A DNA stretch of 64,000 nt from Nocardioides sp. Root1257 (GTDB lineage Bacteria > Actinomycetota > Actinomycetes > Propionibacteriales > Nocardioidaceae). The translations under genes and the position numbers were made by a program. Shown one piece after another: positions 18,218 to 26,677 of the stretch; within the stretch, counting starts at the first letter, position 1; the number at the start of each line of letters is the position of its first letter. The DNA lies in NCBI RefSeq assembly GCF_001425175.1, contig NZ_LMDV01000008.1, positions 204,490 through 268,489 of the forward strand, given 5' to 3'. The notes under the pieces are model-generated. The model was given only the letters and a program-made list of their open reading frames with translations, had not been told where the DNA came from and searched no databases.

Positions 18218-18360
18218 GGGACACCTCTTCGCAGGTGGGACGGGACGCCGCCGTTTCTACCCGAGCCGTCGAAACGTTCCAAAGCGGTTGCTGGCGGCCC
18301 GGATGCGTTCGCCGGCAGGTCGTCTCGCGTTCACGTGTCGTCGACAACCTCCGCTCTGCC

Positions 18361-19560
18361 ATGCGAAAGATCTCCGTGCTGCTCGGGCCCCTCGCCGTCC
18401 TGTTCCTCCTCCTCGTCCCGCTCGCCCGAGCCGACGCACACGGCTTCAGCTCCGTCGTGTACGCCGACGTCACCGCGCCGTCCGCCGGTCACGTCCGCGT
18501 CGACCTCGAGCTCGAGTACGACCTGATGCTCTACTCGGTCGCCGACGCCCAGGACGACGACGCCCTGGTGAAGGCCGGTCAACCGGCGTGGGACGCGGCC
18601 GACTTCGACGGGATGGCGAAAGCCGTCGAGGACCACGAGGACTCGGTGCTCGCCTACGTCGACGACCGGTTCGGCGTGGCCGTCGACGGCACCGCCTGCC
18701 GCCCGACCCCGGTCGAGGACTACCGGGTCGACATGCGGGACGTGCCGTACCTGCACGTGGTCCTGGACTACGCGTGTCCCGAGACCGCCCGGGCCCACGA
18801 GATCCACAGCACCCTCTTCCCGGACGACGAGGGCTACGTCACCGGCACCAAGACGATCGTCACCTACGACCTCGACTTCGTCGACGGCAGCGCCGCGCTC
18901 GACTCCTCGCAGACGTCGTTCTCGACCGACCAGTCGACGGCCGAGCGGTTCTGGGAGTTCTTCAAGCTGGGCGTCGAGCACCTGCTGACGGGGATCGACC
19001 ACCTCCTCTTCCTGCTCGCCCTCATCGCCGGCTCGCGTCGCCTGCGCGAGATCGTGCTCGCGGCGACGACCTTCACCCTGGCGCACTCGGTGACGCTGAT
19101 GCTCGCGGCGTTCGGCGTGGTCGCGGTCTCGCCCAGCGTCGTCGAGCCGATCATCGCCCTCTCGATCGCGGTCGTGGCCGCGTGGCACCTCTGGCGGCTG
19201 GCGACCCAGGGTGAGCACGCCCTCGACCTCGACGTCAGCAGCGACAGCCACTTCGCGCTCGACCGCGCCGGGTGGATCCGCCTCGCGGTGGTCTTCTGCT
19301 TCGGCCTGGTGCACGGACTCGGGTTCGCGGGCGCGCTCGGCATCCAGCAGGCGTGGTCGTGGTCCCTGCTGTGGTCGCTGGTCGTCTTCAACCTCGGCAT
19401 CGAGGCCGTCCAGCTCAGCCTCATCGTGCTGCTCTTCCCGATGTTCGCGCTGCTGCGGCGCAAGGCGCCGACAGCCGACCTCGTCGTGACCGGCGCCATC
19501 GCCGCGACCGTGACCGTCTTCGGGCTGGTGTGGTTCGTCCAGCGCCTCGCCGCCGGCTGA
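18361..19560 (+). CDS. HupE/UreJ-family membrane protein
   Basis: The protein has 399 residues. ATG 18361 begins a signal peptide ending ARADAHG. Residues of about 25-195 form an extracytoplasmic beta-rich domain, and the C-terminal half has six to seven hydrophobic helices. The motif GVEHLLTGIDHLLFLLAL with paired His and Asp residues, the later LVHGLGFAGALG, and FNLGIEAVQL are characteristic of HupE/UreJ_2 proteins, which are implicated in metal (Ni or Co) import. The metal was not identifiable here, and no hydrogenase or urease genes are nearby. The longer in-frame upstream extension overlaps the divergent lipoprotein gene and lacks support. Confidence 0.85.
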   Translation: MRKISVLLGPLAVLFLLLVPLARADAHGFSSVVYADVTAPSAGHVRVDLELEYDLMLYSVADAQDDDALVKAGQPAWDAADFDGMAKAVEDHEDSVLAYVDDRFGVAVDGTACRPTPVEDYRVDMRDVPYLHVVLDYACPETARAHEIHSTLFPDDEGYVTGTKTIVTYDLDFVDGSAALDSSQTSFSTDQSTAERFWEFFKLGVEHLLTGIDHLLFLLALIAGSRRLREIVLAATTFTLAHSVTLMLAAFGVVAVSPSVVEPIIALSIAVVAAWHLWRLATQGEHALDLDVSSDSHFALDRAGWIRLAVVFCFGLVHGLGFAGALGIQQAWSWSLLWSLVVFNLGIEAVQLSLIVLLFPMFALLRRKAPTADLVVTGAIAATVTVFGLVWFVQRLAAG

Positions 19561-19580
19561 GCGCCCTCCGCCCCCGGACT

Positions 19581-19968
19581 CGTACGGCGTGTCTGCGGGT
19601 TTCACCGGCTGACCGCCGAAACCCGCACGCCTGTCAGCCGGAACCCGCACGACACGCGGCATGGGTGCGGCGTGTCGCGCGGGCCTTGGCCGACAGGTCG
19701 CGAGCCCCCGGCGCCGTACGGCGTGTCTGCGGTTTTCACCGGCTGACCGCCGAAACCCGCACGCCTGTCAGCCGGAACCCGCACGACACGCGGCATGGGT
19801 GCGGGTGTCGCGCGGGCCTTGGCCGACAGGTCGCGAGCCCCCGGCGCCGTACGGCGTGTCTGCGGGTTTCACCGGCTGACCGCCGAAACCCGCACGCCTG
19901 TCAGCCGGGACCCGCACGACACGCGGCATGGGTGCGGCGTGTCGCGCGGGCCTTGGCCGACAGGTCGC
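19581..19968. repeat. About three direct tandem copies of a 134-bp palindromic repeat
   Basis: Copy 1 spans 19581-19714, copy 2 spans 19715-19847 and copy 3 spans 19848 to about 19968 and is truncated at its end. The copies are nearly identical, differing by a few substitutions or 1-bp indels. Each unit contains nested inverted repeats: GCGGGTTTC with GAAACCCGC, CCGGCTGAC with GTCAGCCGG, and CGACACGC with GCGTGTCG. Open frames across it (for example RVPADRRAGFGGQPVK on the minus strand) repeat with the unit and are not genes. The gene-free stretch 19561-20122 holds nothing else recognisable apart from a lone GTTCACC at 20039. Confidence 0.93.
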
Positions 19969-20122
19969 CGTACGCCGTACGCACGCGCCGCACCCCTGAG
20001 GTGACCGTTCGACGGGTGGCCACCCGGACGCCCTCCGTCCGTTCACCCGGTGGTCGCTCGACGGCGAGATGTTGAGCCGTCAATCTCCTCCCTCACTCGG
20101 ACCCGAAAGGGAATCGCACCCC

Positions 20123-21949
20123 ATGACGTTCATCTCCTCCCGTCGCCGCGTAGGCGTCGGACTCGCGACGGCCTCGCTGGCGGTCGGCGCCGTCGTCGGC
20201 ACCGGCGCCACCCTGGCGGCCAACGGCGCCGACCCCGCCGCGTTCTCCGTGTCGGCCGTCGTCCTCGGCGTCGGCACGGACGAGACCTCGCGCACCGTCG
20301 CCTGGTACTCCGCCACCGACCCGGCCGCCGGCGAGTCCGTCGAGCTGGCCACCAAGGCCGACTTCTCGGACAAGTCGGTCGTCCCGGCCACCGTCACGGC
20401 GAACACCACCACGGACGCCAAGACCGGTCAGGCGCTCACCAACTTCAACGGCAAGGTGACGCTCAGCGGTCTCAAGGCGAACACCACCTACTACTACCGC
20501 GTGGCGGAGAAGGGGTCGTCGTCCAACCAGTCGGCCAGCTACTCCTTCAAGACCGGCACGTTCGGCAACGGTGACTTCCAGTTCCTCTTCTTCGGCGACC
20601 CGCAGATCGGCTCCTCGGGCGACCCCGAGGCCGACGGGGACGGCTGGGAGTGGGCCCTGGACCAGACCCAGAAGCAGAGCCCCAAGGCCGAGCTGTACGT
20701 CTCGGGCGGCGACCAGGTCAACACGGCCAACAACGAGACCGAGTGGGACAACTTCCTCCAGCCCGACGAGCTGCGCTCGATCCCGTGGGCGGCGACCATC
20801 GGCAACCACGACGTCTCCGGGTACGCCTACGAGCAGCACTTCGCCCTCCCCGGCACCGTTGACCGCAGCGACTCGCTGTACACCAACGCGGCGAGCAAGG
20901 CGACGCTGTCCGGCGGTGACTACTGGTACAAGTGGAAGGGCGTCCTGTTCATCGACCTGAACTCCAACGCCTACTCCGCCGTCAACGGCAGCGACCCGGC
21001 GCACGTCGCGTTCGTCACCCAGACGATCCAGGCACAGAAGGACGCCAACACCAAGCACGTCGTCCTCGTCTACCACCACTCGATCTACTCGCCGGCCGAC
21101 CACGCCAACGACACCGACAACCAGCAGCGGCGTGGCGACTTCACCAAGGCGTTCTCCGACCTCGGCGTCGACCTGGTCCTGCAGGGCCACGACCACTCCT
21201 ACTCGCGCAGCTACGCCCTCAAGGGCACGGCGCTCGGCTCGGCGCCCGTGAAGGCCGACGCCAACGAGCAGCCCGGTCAGGAGACCGTCGTCGAGAAGGT
21301 GGGCGGCGTCGTCTACGTCACCGCCAACTCGGCCTCGGGCTCCAAGTACTACGACCTGACGGAGCCGGACGCGAGCAAGGGTGGGTACGGCGCCGACACG
21401 AAGATCGGCGGACCGCAGTCGGTGCAGTCCGGCAACCACGCCCTGGCCCACGCGCGGCACTGGACGAACTCCGTGGAGAACCAGGAGCACGTCCAGACCT
21501 ACATCGAGGTCACGGTCAACGACAAGGGCCTCCAGGTCAAGAACATCCGGGCTAACGACAACTCGACCAAGGCCGGCACCACGGCCGCGAACAAGACCCT
21601 GAACCCGGCGCTCGACCGGGGCAACGTCACCGGCGTCGGCCCCGAGCTGTCGGACTGGACGGCGCCGATCGGCTCCGTCCAGGACGTGTTCAGCGTCTTC
21701 CGCAACGCGAGCGACGTGTCGCCGATCTTCCCGCCGGCGGACGTGGTCACGAAGACCGAGACCGTCACCAACACGGTCGTCGAGAACCACACCGTGGTCA
21801 AGGAGGTCGTCCCGGCCAAGGTGAAGGCCAAGGTCGCGGCCAAGATCAAGCAGCTCACGAAGCAGGTCAAGAAGGCGAAGGGCTCCAAGAAGACGGCCCT
21901 CAAGGCCGAGCTCGTGGCGTACCGCGCGATCTGGAAGCAGCTGCACTGA
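20123..21949 (+). CDS. Secreted purple-acid-phosphatase-like metallophosphoesterase
   Basis: This 608-residue protein starts at ATG 20123 behind an AAAGGGA ribosome site; an in-frame ATG at 20069 has no such support. It has a signal peptide (RRR then a hydrophobic core, cleavage near AANGA). Residues of about 35-145 form an N-terminal FN3-like domain as in purple acid phosphatases. The metallophosphatase domain carries the metal ligand blocks GDPQ, GDQVNTANNETEW, GNHD, VYHHSIYS and GHDHSYSR. The last 80 residues are unusual: a Thr/Val-rich stretch, then a Lys/Ala-rich amphipathic tail (KVKAKVAAKIKQLTKQVKKA) that could bind anionic surfaces. Phosphate scavenging outside the cell is the likely role. 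A terminator follows. Confidence 0.9.
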   Translation: MTFISSRRRVGVGLATASLAVGAVVGTGATLAANGADPAAFSVSAVVLGVGTDETSRTVAWYSATDPAAGESVELATKADFSDKSVVPATVTANTTTDAKTGQALTNFNGKVTLSGLKANTTYYYRVAEKGSSSNQSASYSFKTGTFGNGDFQFLFFGDPQIGSSGDPEADGDGWEWALDQTQKQSPKAELYVSGGDQVNTANNETEWDNFLQPDELRSIPWAATIGNHDVSGYAYEQHFALPGTVDRSDSLYTNAASKATLSGGDYWYKWKGVLFIDLNSNAYSAVNGSDPAHVAFVTQTIQAQKDANTKHVVLVYHHSIYSPADHANDTDNQQRRGDFTKAFSDLGVDLVLQGHDHSYSRSYALKGTALGSAPVKADANEQPGQETVVEKVGGVVYVTANSASGSKYYDLTEPDASKGGYGADTKIGGPQSVQSGNHALAHARHWTNSVENQEHVQTYIEVTVNDKGLQVKNIRANDNSTKAGTTAANKTLNPALDRGNVTGVGPELSDWTAPIGSVQDVFSVFRNASDVSPIFPPADVVTKTETVTNTVVENHTVVKEVVPAKVKAKVAAKIKQLTKQVKKAKGSKKTALKAELVAYRAIWKQLH

Positions 21950-21979
21950 CGTTCTTCAGGTCGACCTAGCTCCACCCAG

Positions 21980-22010
21980 GACGGCCCCCGGAGTCACTCC
22001 GGGGGCCGTC
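21980..22010 (+). terminator. Rho-independent-type hairpin after the phosphatase gene
   Basis: The stem GACGGCCCCCGGAG pairs perfectly with CTCCGGGGGCCGTC around a 3-nt loop, 30 bp after the stop. There is no strong T-run, as is common in high-GC actinobacteria. Confidence 0.85.
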
Positions 22011-22089
22011 GTGAGGCTCACTCCTCCCCGATTGGGACACCGGCGGTGGCGTGGGTTAGAGTTCCCTCGCTTCACCAGTGAAGTCACCT

Positions 22090-22163
22090 GGCCCCGTAGC
22101 GCAGTTGGTTAGCGCGCCGCCCTGTCACGGCGGAGGCCGCGGGTTCGAGTCCCGTCGGGGTCG
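22090..22163 (+). tRNA. tRNA-Asp (anticodon GTC)
   Basis: A 74-nt cloverleaf is visible. The acceptor GGCCCCG pairs with CGGGGTC, with one G-T pair. The anticodon loop CTGTCAC sits on a CCGCC/GGCGG stem and gives GTC. The T-arm is GCGGGTTCGAGTCCCGT. The discriminator is G and the CCA is encoded at 22164-22166. A possible promoter (TTGGGA, 18 bp, TTAGAG) lies upstream at about 22032-22061. Confidence 0.95.
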
Positions 22164-22169
22164 CCAACG

Positions 22170-22203
22170 AAACGCTCCGGATCACCACGATCCGGAGCGT
22201 TTC
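22170..22203 (+). terminator. Hairpin terminator after tRNA-Asp
   Basis: AAACGCTCCGGATC pairs perfectly with GATCCGGAGCGTTT around the loop ACCAC and is followed by TTCTGCTTGT. It starts 4 nt after the encoded CCA. Confidence 0.88.
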
Positions 22204-22244
22204 TGCTTGTCCGGCACCCTCCACCCGTCCAGCACAATGGCAGC

Positions 22245-22598
22245 ATGCCGGTCGAGATGGGTCCCGCCGAGTTCGACGCCCTCGTCGACCGCGCCCTGGA
22301 CGGCATCCCCGACGAGATCGCCGCGCTCGTGCGCAACGTCGCCGTGCTCGTCGAGGACGAGCCGCCGGCCGACGACCCCGACCTGCTCGGCCTCTACGAG
22401 GGCATCGCGCTGACCGAGCGCTGGGGCGACCCGTCCATGCAGCTGCCCGACCGCATCTTCATCTTCCGCAACCCGCTGCTCGACATGTGCGAGAGCGAGG
22501 AGGAGCTGGAGACGGAGGTCCGGATCACCGTCGTCCACGAGGTCGCCCACCACTTCGGCATCGACGACGACCGCCTGCACGACCTGGGCTATGCCTGA
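22245..22598 (+). CDS. Small zincin-like metallopeptidase (metallopeptidase family protein)
   Basis: This 117-residue cytoplasmic protein carries the gluzincin-type motif VVHEVAHHFGIDD near its C-terminus (HExxH, third ligand probably the following acidic or His residue). The N-terminal part (FDALVDRALDGIPDEIAALV) and IFIFRNPLL match the short actinobacterial metallopeptidase family often called zincin_1. The substrate is unknown. The sequence CACAAT followed by six bases before the ATG hints at a leaderless transcript. Its 3' end overlaps the convergent crcB gene by 10 bp. Confidence 0.85.
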   Translation: MPVEMGPAEFDALVDRALDGIPDEIAALVRNVAVLVEDEPPADDPDLLGLYEGIALTERWGDPSMQLPDRIFIFRNPLLDMCESEEELETEVRITVVHEVAHHFGIDDDRLHDLGYA

Positions 22599-22918
22599 CC
22601 GATCGTGAACCCCAGCGCACACGCGAGCAGCCCGCCACCGATCGTCGCGACGGCGTACGCCGTGGCCCGCAGCCGGCCCAGGCCGTGGGTCTGCACGGCG
22701 AACGCCGAGTAGGTCGTGAAGCCGCCGCAGAAGCCGGTGCCGAGCAGTGCGAGCGGGTGCTGACCGAGCGCGAGCGCCGACACCAGCCCGAGCACGAAGG
22801 AGCCGAGCACGTTGACGGCCAGCGTGCCGACGGGGAAGCGCCCGTCGTACCGGCTCGCGACCTCGAAGCGCAGCGCGGCGCCGACGGCGGCGCCGAGGGC
22901 GACCAGCAGCGCCGTCAC
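22589..22918 (-). CDS. crcB: Fluoride channel subunit CrcB/FEX (second of pair)
   Basis: This 109-residue four-helix membrane protein reads GTLAVNVLGSFVLG and GTGFCGGFTTYSAFAVQT, both signatures of CrcB/Fluc fluoride channels (conserved Asn in the first, the GGFTTYSTF-type motif in the second). The start GTG at 22918 overlaps the previous crcB stop (GTGA), which is much better supported than the long upstream extension. Actinobacteria often encode two CrcB subunits side by side that form a heterodimeric fluoride exporter. It is the last gene of a three-gene minus-strand operon. Confidence 0.93.
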   Translation of the reverse strand: MTALLVALGAAVGAALRFEVASRYDGRFPVGTLAVNVLGSFVLGLVSALALGQHPLALLGTGFCGGFTTYSAFAVQTHGLGRLRATAYAVATIGGGLLACALGFTIGQA

Positions 22919-23337
22919 TCGTCGCCACCCTCGTAGGCGAAGACCCGGCGCTGCCGCGCCGTCGACCAGTGGTCGGCCACCCGGACGGCGACCAGGCACG
23001 CGGCCAGGGTGCCGACGACGTACACCGCGGCGACGAGGGCATGACCCCCGGCCAGCAGCGCGCGGGACTGCTCGGAGTAGGCCGACAGCGTGGTGAAGCC
23101 GCCGAGGATGCCCGGGCCGAGGAAGACGGTGAGGGTGCGGCTGCCGCGGACGGCGGCGAGGGCCGGCAGCAGCGCCAGCGCGAACGAGCCGACCACGTTG
23201 ATCGCGAAGGTCGACCACGGGAAGTCGGCGCCGTGCGTGGGGAAGGCGTCGGTCAGGGCCCACCGCGCCACGGCGCCGATCGCGCCACCGGCCGCGACCA
23301 CGGCGAGCAGCCGGGCGGGCGGTGACCCGGCGGTCAC
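22915..23337 (-). CDS. crcB: Fluoride channel subunit CrcB/FEX (first of pair)
   Basis: The protein has 140 residues from GTG 23337, which overlaps the stop of the ATPase gene upstream (GTGA); an ATG 16 codons earlier is less likely. It has four hydrophobic helices with FAINVVGSFALALLPAL and GILGGFTTLSAYSEQS, the Fluc/CrcB hallmarks. The C-terminus ends in a charged tail (RQRRVFAYEGGDE). It presumably pairs with the next gene product in an antiparallel dimer that exports F- across the membrane. No fluoride riboswitch was recognised upstream. Confidence 0.93.
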   Translation of the reverse strand: MTAGSPPARLLAVVAAGGAIGAVARWALTDAFPTHGADFPWSTFAINVVGSFALALLPALAAVRGSRTLTVFLGPGILGGFTTLSAYSEQSRALLAGGHALVAAVYVVGTLAACLVAVRVADHWSTARQRRVFAYEGGDE

Positions 23338-24266
23338 GACAGGGTGTTCTGGTCTTCGGGCTGCGACACGGGCGCATCCTGCCACGCGAGCGCGGGCTCG
23401 CCGCGCTCCTGCCGCACGAACTCACTCAGGAACCAGCGCTGGAAGCGCTGCTGCTCGGGGGTCCGGGCCAGCGAGAGGAGACGCTTCTCGCGGCAGAACT
23501 CGTCCGCGAGGTCGAGCAGCTCGATGAACCGTCCGATGGTCGCGGCGGTCGCGTGCGGCATCGCGACGCGGACGTCGGCGCTGGCCGCCCCGGTCGCGAG
23601 CGCCTCATCGATCTGGTCGGCGCCGATGCCGTCGCGCAGGTCGCGGTCGAGCGCCCCGAAGAGGTCCGAGAGGTCCTTGGCGAGCGGGTAGTCGGTCTCG
23701 TGGGCCAGGGAGAGCAGCCGGACCTCGCGACGCAGCTCGCGGTAGTGCCGCTGGAACTCGATGTACATCCGCAGCGGTACGCCGAGGATCGAGATCCGCA
23801 TCTCGTCCGGGTCCGGGTCGTGGGTGGTCACGGGCGGCACCCCGGTCACGAGCCCCTCGACCGGGTCGCCGCCCGGCTGGTCGGCCGGCGCGAACCAGAC
23901 GGTCTTGCCGTCGGGCTCGAGGTCGACGCCCCAGGCGGTCGCGCAGCGGGCGACGATGCCGAGGCCGCGCCCGAAGGTGAGCAGCAGGTCGTCGTCGTCC
24001 GGGTCCTCCGTCGGCATCAGCGGTGCGTCCGGGGAGCCGTCGTGGACCTCGACCCGGGGGTGCTCCACGGTGCCGCGCACCCGCACGGTCAGCGGCGGAC
24101 TCGCGTGCAGGAGGGCGTTGGTCACCAGCTCCGAGACGCCGAGCTCGGCGCACTCGACCAGGTCGTCACGACCGATGTCGTGGCACGTCTCGACCACCCA
24201 TCGGCGTGCGTCTTGCACGCCGCGGGGACCGGAGCCCAGCGAGAGGGCGGGCCGGTTCAGCGGCAA
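23334..24266 (-). CDS. Anti-sigma-factor-like ATP-binding protein (HATPase_c_2 type)
   Basis: The protein has 310 residues. The N-terminal 130 carry a GHKL ATPase of the RsbW/SpoIIAB type: N-box ELGVSELVTNALLHA, G1 VEVHDGSPDAP and G2 GRGLGIV. The remaining 180 residues are a helical region (MYIEFQRHYRELRREVRLL and FIELLDLADEFCREKRLLSL) without a recognised family name. The TTG start at 24266 is preceded by GGAG at good spacing. Such proteins usually bind sigma factors or anti-sigma antagonists. GTGA coupling to the two crcB genes is unusual for a regulator and may only reflect shared transcription. Confidence 0.8.
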   Translation of the reverse strand: MPLNRPALSLGSGPRGVQDARRWVVETCHDIGRDDLVECAELGVSELVTNALLHASPPLTVRVRGTVEHPRVEVHDGSPDAPLMPTEDPDDDDLLLTFGRGLGIVARCATAWGVDLEPDGKTVWFAPADQPGGDPVEGLVTGVPPVTTHDPDPDEMRISILGVPLRMYIEFQRHYRELRREVRLLSLAHETDYPLAKDLSDLFGALDRDLRDGIGADQIDEALATGAASADVRVAMPHATAATIGRFIELLDLADEFCREKRLLSLARTPEQQRFQRWFLSEFVRQERGEPALAWQDAPVSQPEDQNTLS

Positions 24267-24524
24267 GGTCGTTCTCCACGTGACGGCTGATCAAGTTGTT
24301 GCCAGACGCGGCTCGTGTACCCATGGGATTTCTCAGCGAAACCTCGTCTGGACCACTGATTTCAGCGGTCCAGACCGGTGTTGACCACGGAACTCGTGGT
24401 CCGTCTCCACTGTGATCAAGGAGACCACCCCGATTGCGGGAATCGCGGTCGGGAGCGGAACAATGGGTACGGCGGAGCGTGTTCTCTTGGCACGATCCAA
24501 ACGAGCGGAAGTGAAAGGTCCGTC
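24267..24524 (+). promoter_or_regulatory. Intergenic control region of ndh with stacked inverted repeats
   Basis: The 258-bp gap between divergent genes contains three inverted repeats. They are GTCTGGACCACTGA with TTTCAGCGGTCCAGAC (24346-24375), GACCACG with CGTGGTC (24383-24401), and CGATT with AATCG around 24432. They could be operators or an untranslated leader. No match to a known Rex or other redox site was recognised. Confidence 0.45.
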
Positions 24525-26018
24525 ATGGCAGCGACGCAGACGACCCAGCAGGCAACCGACCGACACCGGGTGGTGATCATCGGCTCGGGCTTCGGCGGTC
24601 TCTTCGGGACCAAGCAGCTGCGCCGCTCCGACGTGGACGTCACCATCGTCGCGAAGACGACCCACCACCTCTTCCAGCCGCTGCTCTACCAGGTGGCGAC
24701 CGGCATCCTCTCCCAGGGCGAGATCGCGCCGCCCACCCGCGAGATCCTCAGTGGCCAGAAGAACGCCCAGGTGCTCCTGGGCGAGGTCACCGACATCGAC
24801 CTCGACGCCCACACCGTCACCTCGCAGGTGCTCGGCCGGTCGACGGTGACGCCGTACGATTCGCTGATCGTGGCGGCCGGTGCCGGCCAGTCCTACTTCG
24901 GCAACGACCACTTCGCCGAGTTCGCGCCCGGCATGAAGAGCATCGACGACGCCCTCGAGCTGCGCGGCCGGATCTTCGGCGCCTTCGAGATGGCCGAGAT
25001 CGGCGCGACCCGCGGCGAGAACGTCGACCACCTGCTGACCTTCGTGGTCGTCGGCGCCGGCCCGACCGGCGTGGAGATGGCCGGCCAGATCGCCGAGCTC
25101 GCGCACCGCACGCTGCACAAGGACTTCCGGGCGATCAACACCCGCCAGGCCCGCGTGATCCTGGTCGACGCCGCGCCCCAGGTGCTGCCGCCGTTCGGCG
25201 CGAAGCTGGGCGCCAAGGCCAAGACCGAGCTGGAGAAGCTCGGTGTCGAGGTCGTCCTCGGCGCCATGGTCACCGACGTCGACGAGCGCGGCATCGAGAT
25301 GAAGTTCAAGGACGGCCGCGTCGAGCGCATCGAGAGCGTCGCGAAGATCTGGGCGGCCGGCGTGCAGGCCAACCCGCTCGGCCAGACCCTCTCCGAGCAG
25401 ACCGGAGCCCCACTCGACCGGGCCGGCCGGATCGCGGTCAACCCCGACCTCACGCTGCCGGGCCACCCCGAGGTCTTCGTGGTCGGCGACATGATCAACC
25501 TCGACCACCTCCCCGGTGTCGCGCAGGTCGCCATCCAGGGCGCCAAGTACGCCGCCAAGGAGATCGACAACCGGCTCAAGTCGAAGGCCTCGCAGGGCCC
25601 GTTCCACTACTTCGACAAGGGCTCGATGGCGATCATCAGCCGGTTCCGCGCGGTCGCCCTCATCGGCAAGCTCCGGGTCACCGGCGTGCTGGCCTGGCTG
25701 ATGTGGCTGGCCCTGCACCTCATCTACATCACCGGCTTCAAGAGCCGCGTCACCGCGCTGCTGCACTGGGCGGTCTCGTTCATCGGCCGCGGCCGCTCCG
25801 AGCGGACCACGACCGAGCAGCAGATCTTCGCCCGCTCGGCGCTGAGCCGGCTCAAGCGCGGCGCGACCGACCTGGTCTCCGACCCGGGGGCGTACGACGC
25901 CGCGCGGGCCATGCTGGAGACGACCCGTCGGGCCGAGCTCGAGGAGCGCGCGCTCGAGGAGGCGCGGCTCACCGACGCCGGCGAGCGCGGCGTGCCGGTC
26001 GAGTCCAGCGTCGGCTGA
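24525..26018 (+). CDS. ndh: Type II NADH dehydrogenase (NDH-2)
   Basis: This 497-residue flavoprotein has an FAD-binding Rossmann motif VVIIGSGFGGLFG near residue 15. A second nucleotide motif, FVVVGAGPTGVEMAGQIAEL near residue 170, binds NADH. The C-terminal FAD contact is VFVVGDMINLDHLPGVAQVA near 315. A hydrophobic/amphipathic segment (LAWLMWLALHLIYITGF) near 390 anchors it to the membrane, as in NDH-2 enzymes. It passes electrons from NADH to menaquinone without pumping protons. ATG 24525 is preceded by GTGAAAGG; in-frame codons upstream lack a site. The tail after 440 is charged, Glu/Arg-rich and probably helical. Confidence 0.95.
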   Translation: MAATQTTQQATDRHRVVIIGSGFGGLFGTKQLRRSDVDVTIVAKTTHHLFQPLLYQVATGILSQGEIAPPTREILSGQKNAQVLLGEVTDIDLDAHTVTSQVLGRSTVTPYDSLIVAAGAGQSYFGNDHFAEFAPGMKSIDDALELRGRIFGAFEMAEIGATRGENVDHLLTFVVVGAGPTGVEMAGQIAELAHRTLHKDFRAINTRQARVILVDAAPQVLPPFGAKLGAKAKTELEKLGVEVVLGAMVTDVDERGIEMKFKDGRVERIESVAKIWAAGVQANPLGQTLSEQTGAPLDRAGRIAVNPDLTLPGHPEVFVVGDMINLDHLPGVAQVAIQGAKYAAKEIDNRLKSKASQGPFHYFDKGSMAIISRFRAVALIGKLRVTGVLAWLMWLALHLIYITGFKSRVTALLHWAVSFIGRGRSERTTTEQQIFARSALSRLKRGATDLVSDPGAYDAARAMLETTRRAELEERALEEARLTDAGERGVPVESSVG

Positions 26019-26021
26019 GCC

Positions 26022-26627
26022 CTACCCGTCCTGCCGCAACCAGCGCGGCACGATGAGCAGGCCCTCGGCCTCGACGGTCACGCCGTCCGCGTCGCTGATG
26101 TGACCGCGAGCCCAGGTCTTGATGCCCTCGTCGCGCTCCACCCACGCCTCGGCGCGCAGGTCGCCCAGCCGCGTGGGGCGGCGGTAGGTCAGGGTGAGGC
26201 TGGCGGTCATGCCGGGCTTGCCGCTCGCGCCCGTCGCCTCGCCGACCATCTGGTCGAGGATCAGCGACGAGACGCCGCCGTGCACGAGTCCCGGAGGGCC
26301 CTCGTACGCCGCGCCGAGGTGGAAGTCGGCCCACACCCGGCCGGTGCTCTCGCGGACCACCTCGAGCGGCGGCGCGAGCGGGTTGCGCAGGCCGACCACC
26401 GCGTTGCCCCAGGGCCGGCCGCGGGCGGCGGGGCCGTGGCTGGCGGCGTACGCGCCGTCGAGCTGCCGGGAGCGCAGCCGGGCCACGATGTCCTCGAGCT
26501 CGGCCTGGATCGTCCGGGCCTCCTCGTCGTCGACCTCGGTGCGGATCGTCGCGTCCACGAGCTCGCGGACGACCTGGGTGAACGGGCCGTAGAGCGCGGC
26601 CTCGTGCTCGATCTTCTCCAGGGTCAC
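26022..26627 (-). CDS. PaaI-family hotdog thioesterase
   Basis: The protein has 201 residues; the hotdog-fold domain covers about 85-195. GLVHGGVSSLILDQMVGEATG is the PaaI-type active-site helix with the HGG motif, and ASLTLTYRRPTRLGDLRAEAWV is the characteristic following strand. The enzyme probably hydrolyses acyl-CoA thioesters; the substrate is unknown. The start is GTG at 26627, with TAGGAT exactly six bases upstream, suggesting a leaderless mRNA. The N-terminal 80 residues are helical and charged. It converges on ndh with a 3-bp gap between stops. Confidence 0.88.
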   Translation of the reverse strand: MTLEKIEHEAALYGPFTQVVRELVDATIRTEVDDEEARTIQAELEDIVARLRSRQLDGAYAASHGPAARGRPWGNAVVGLRNPLAPPLEVVRESTGRVWADFHLGAAYEGPPGLVHGGVSSLILDQMVGEATGASGKPGMTASLTLTYRRPTRLGDLRAEAWVERDEGIKTWARGHISDADGVTVEAEGLLIVPRWLRQDG

Positions 26628-26677
26628 CGGCCGATCCTAGAACACGTTCCAGTTCCCCGGTCTGATGGGATGAGCCC

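Noticed and set aside
19581..19968. Possible CRISPR array
   Set aside because: The copies are adjacent without unique spacers, the unit is 134 bp and no cas genes are present.
19602..20046. Several short ORFs across the tandem repeat
   Set aside because: They repeat the same peptide with each DNA unit and are by-products of the palindromic repeat.
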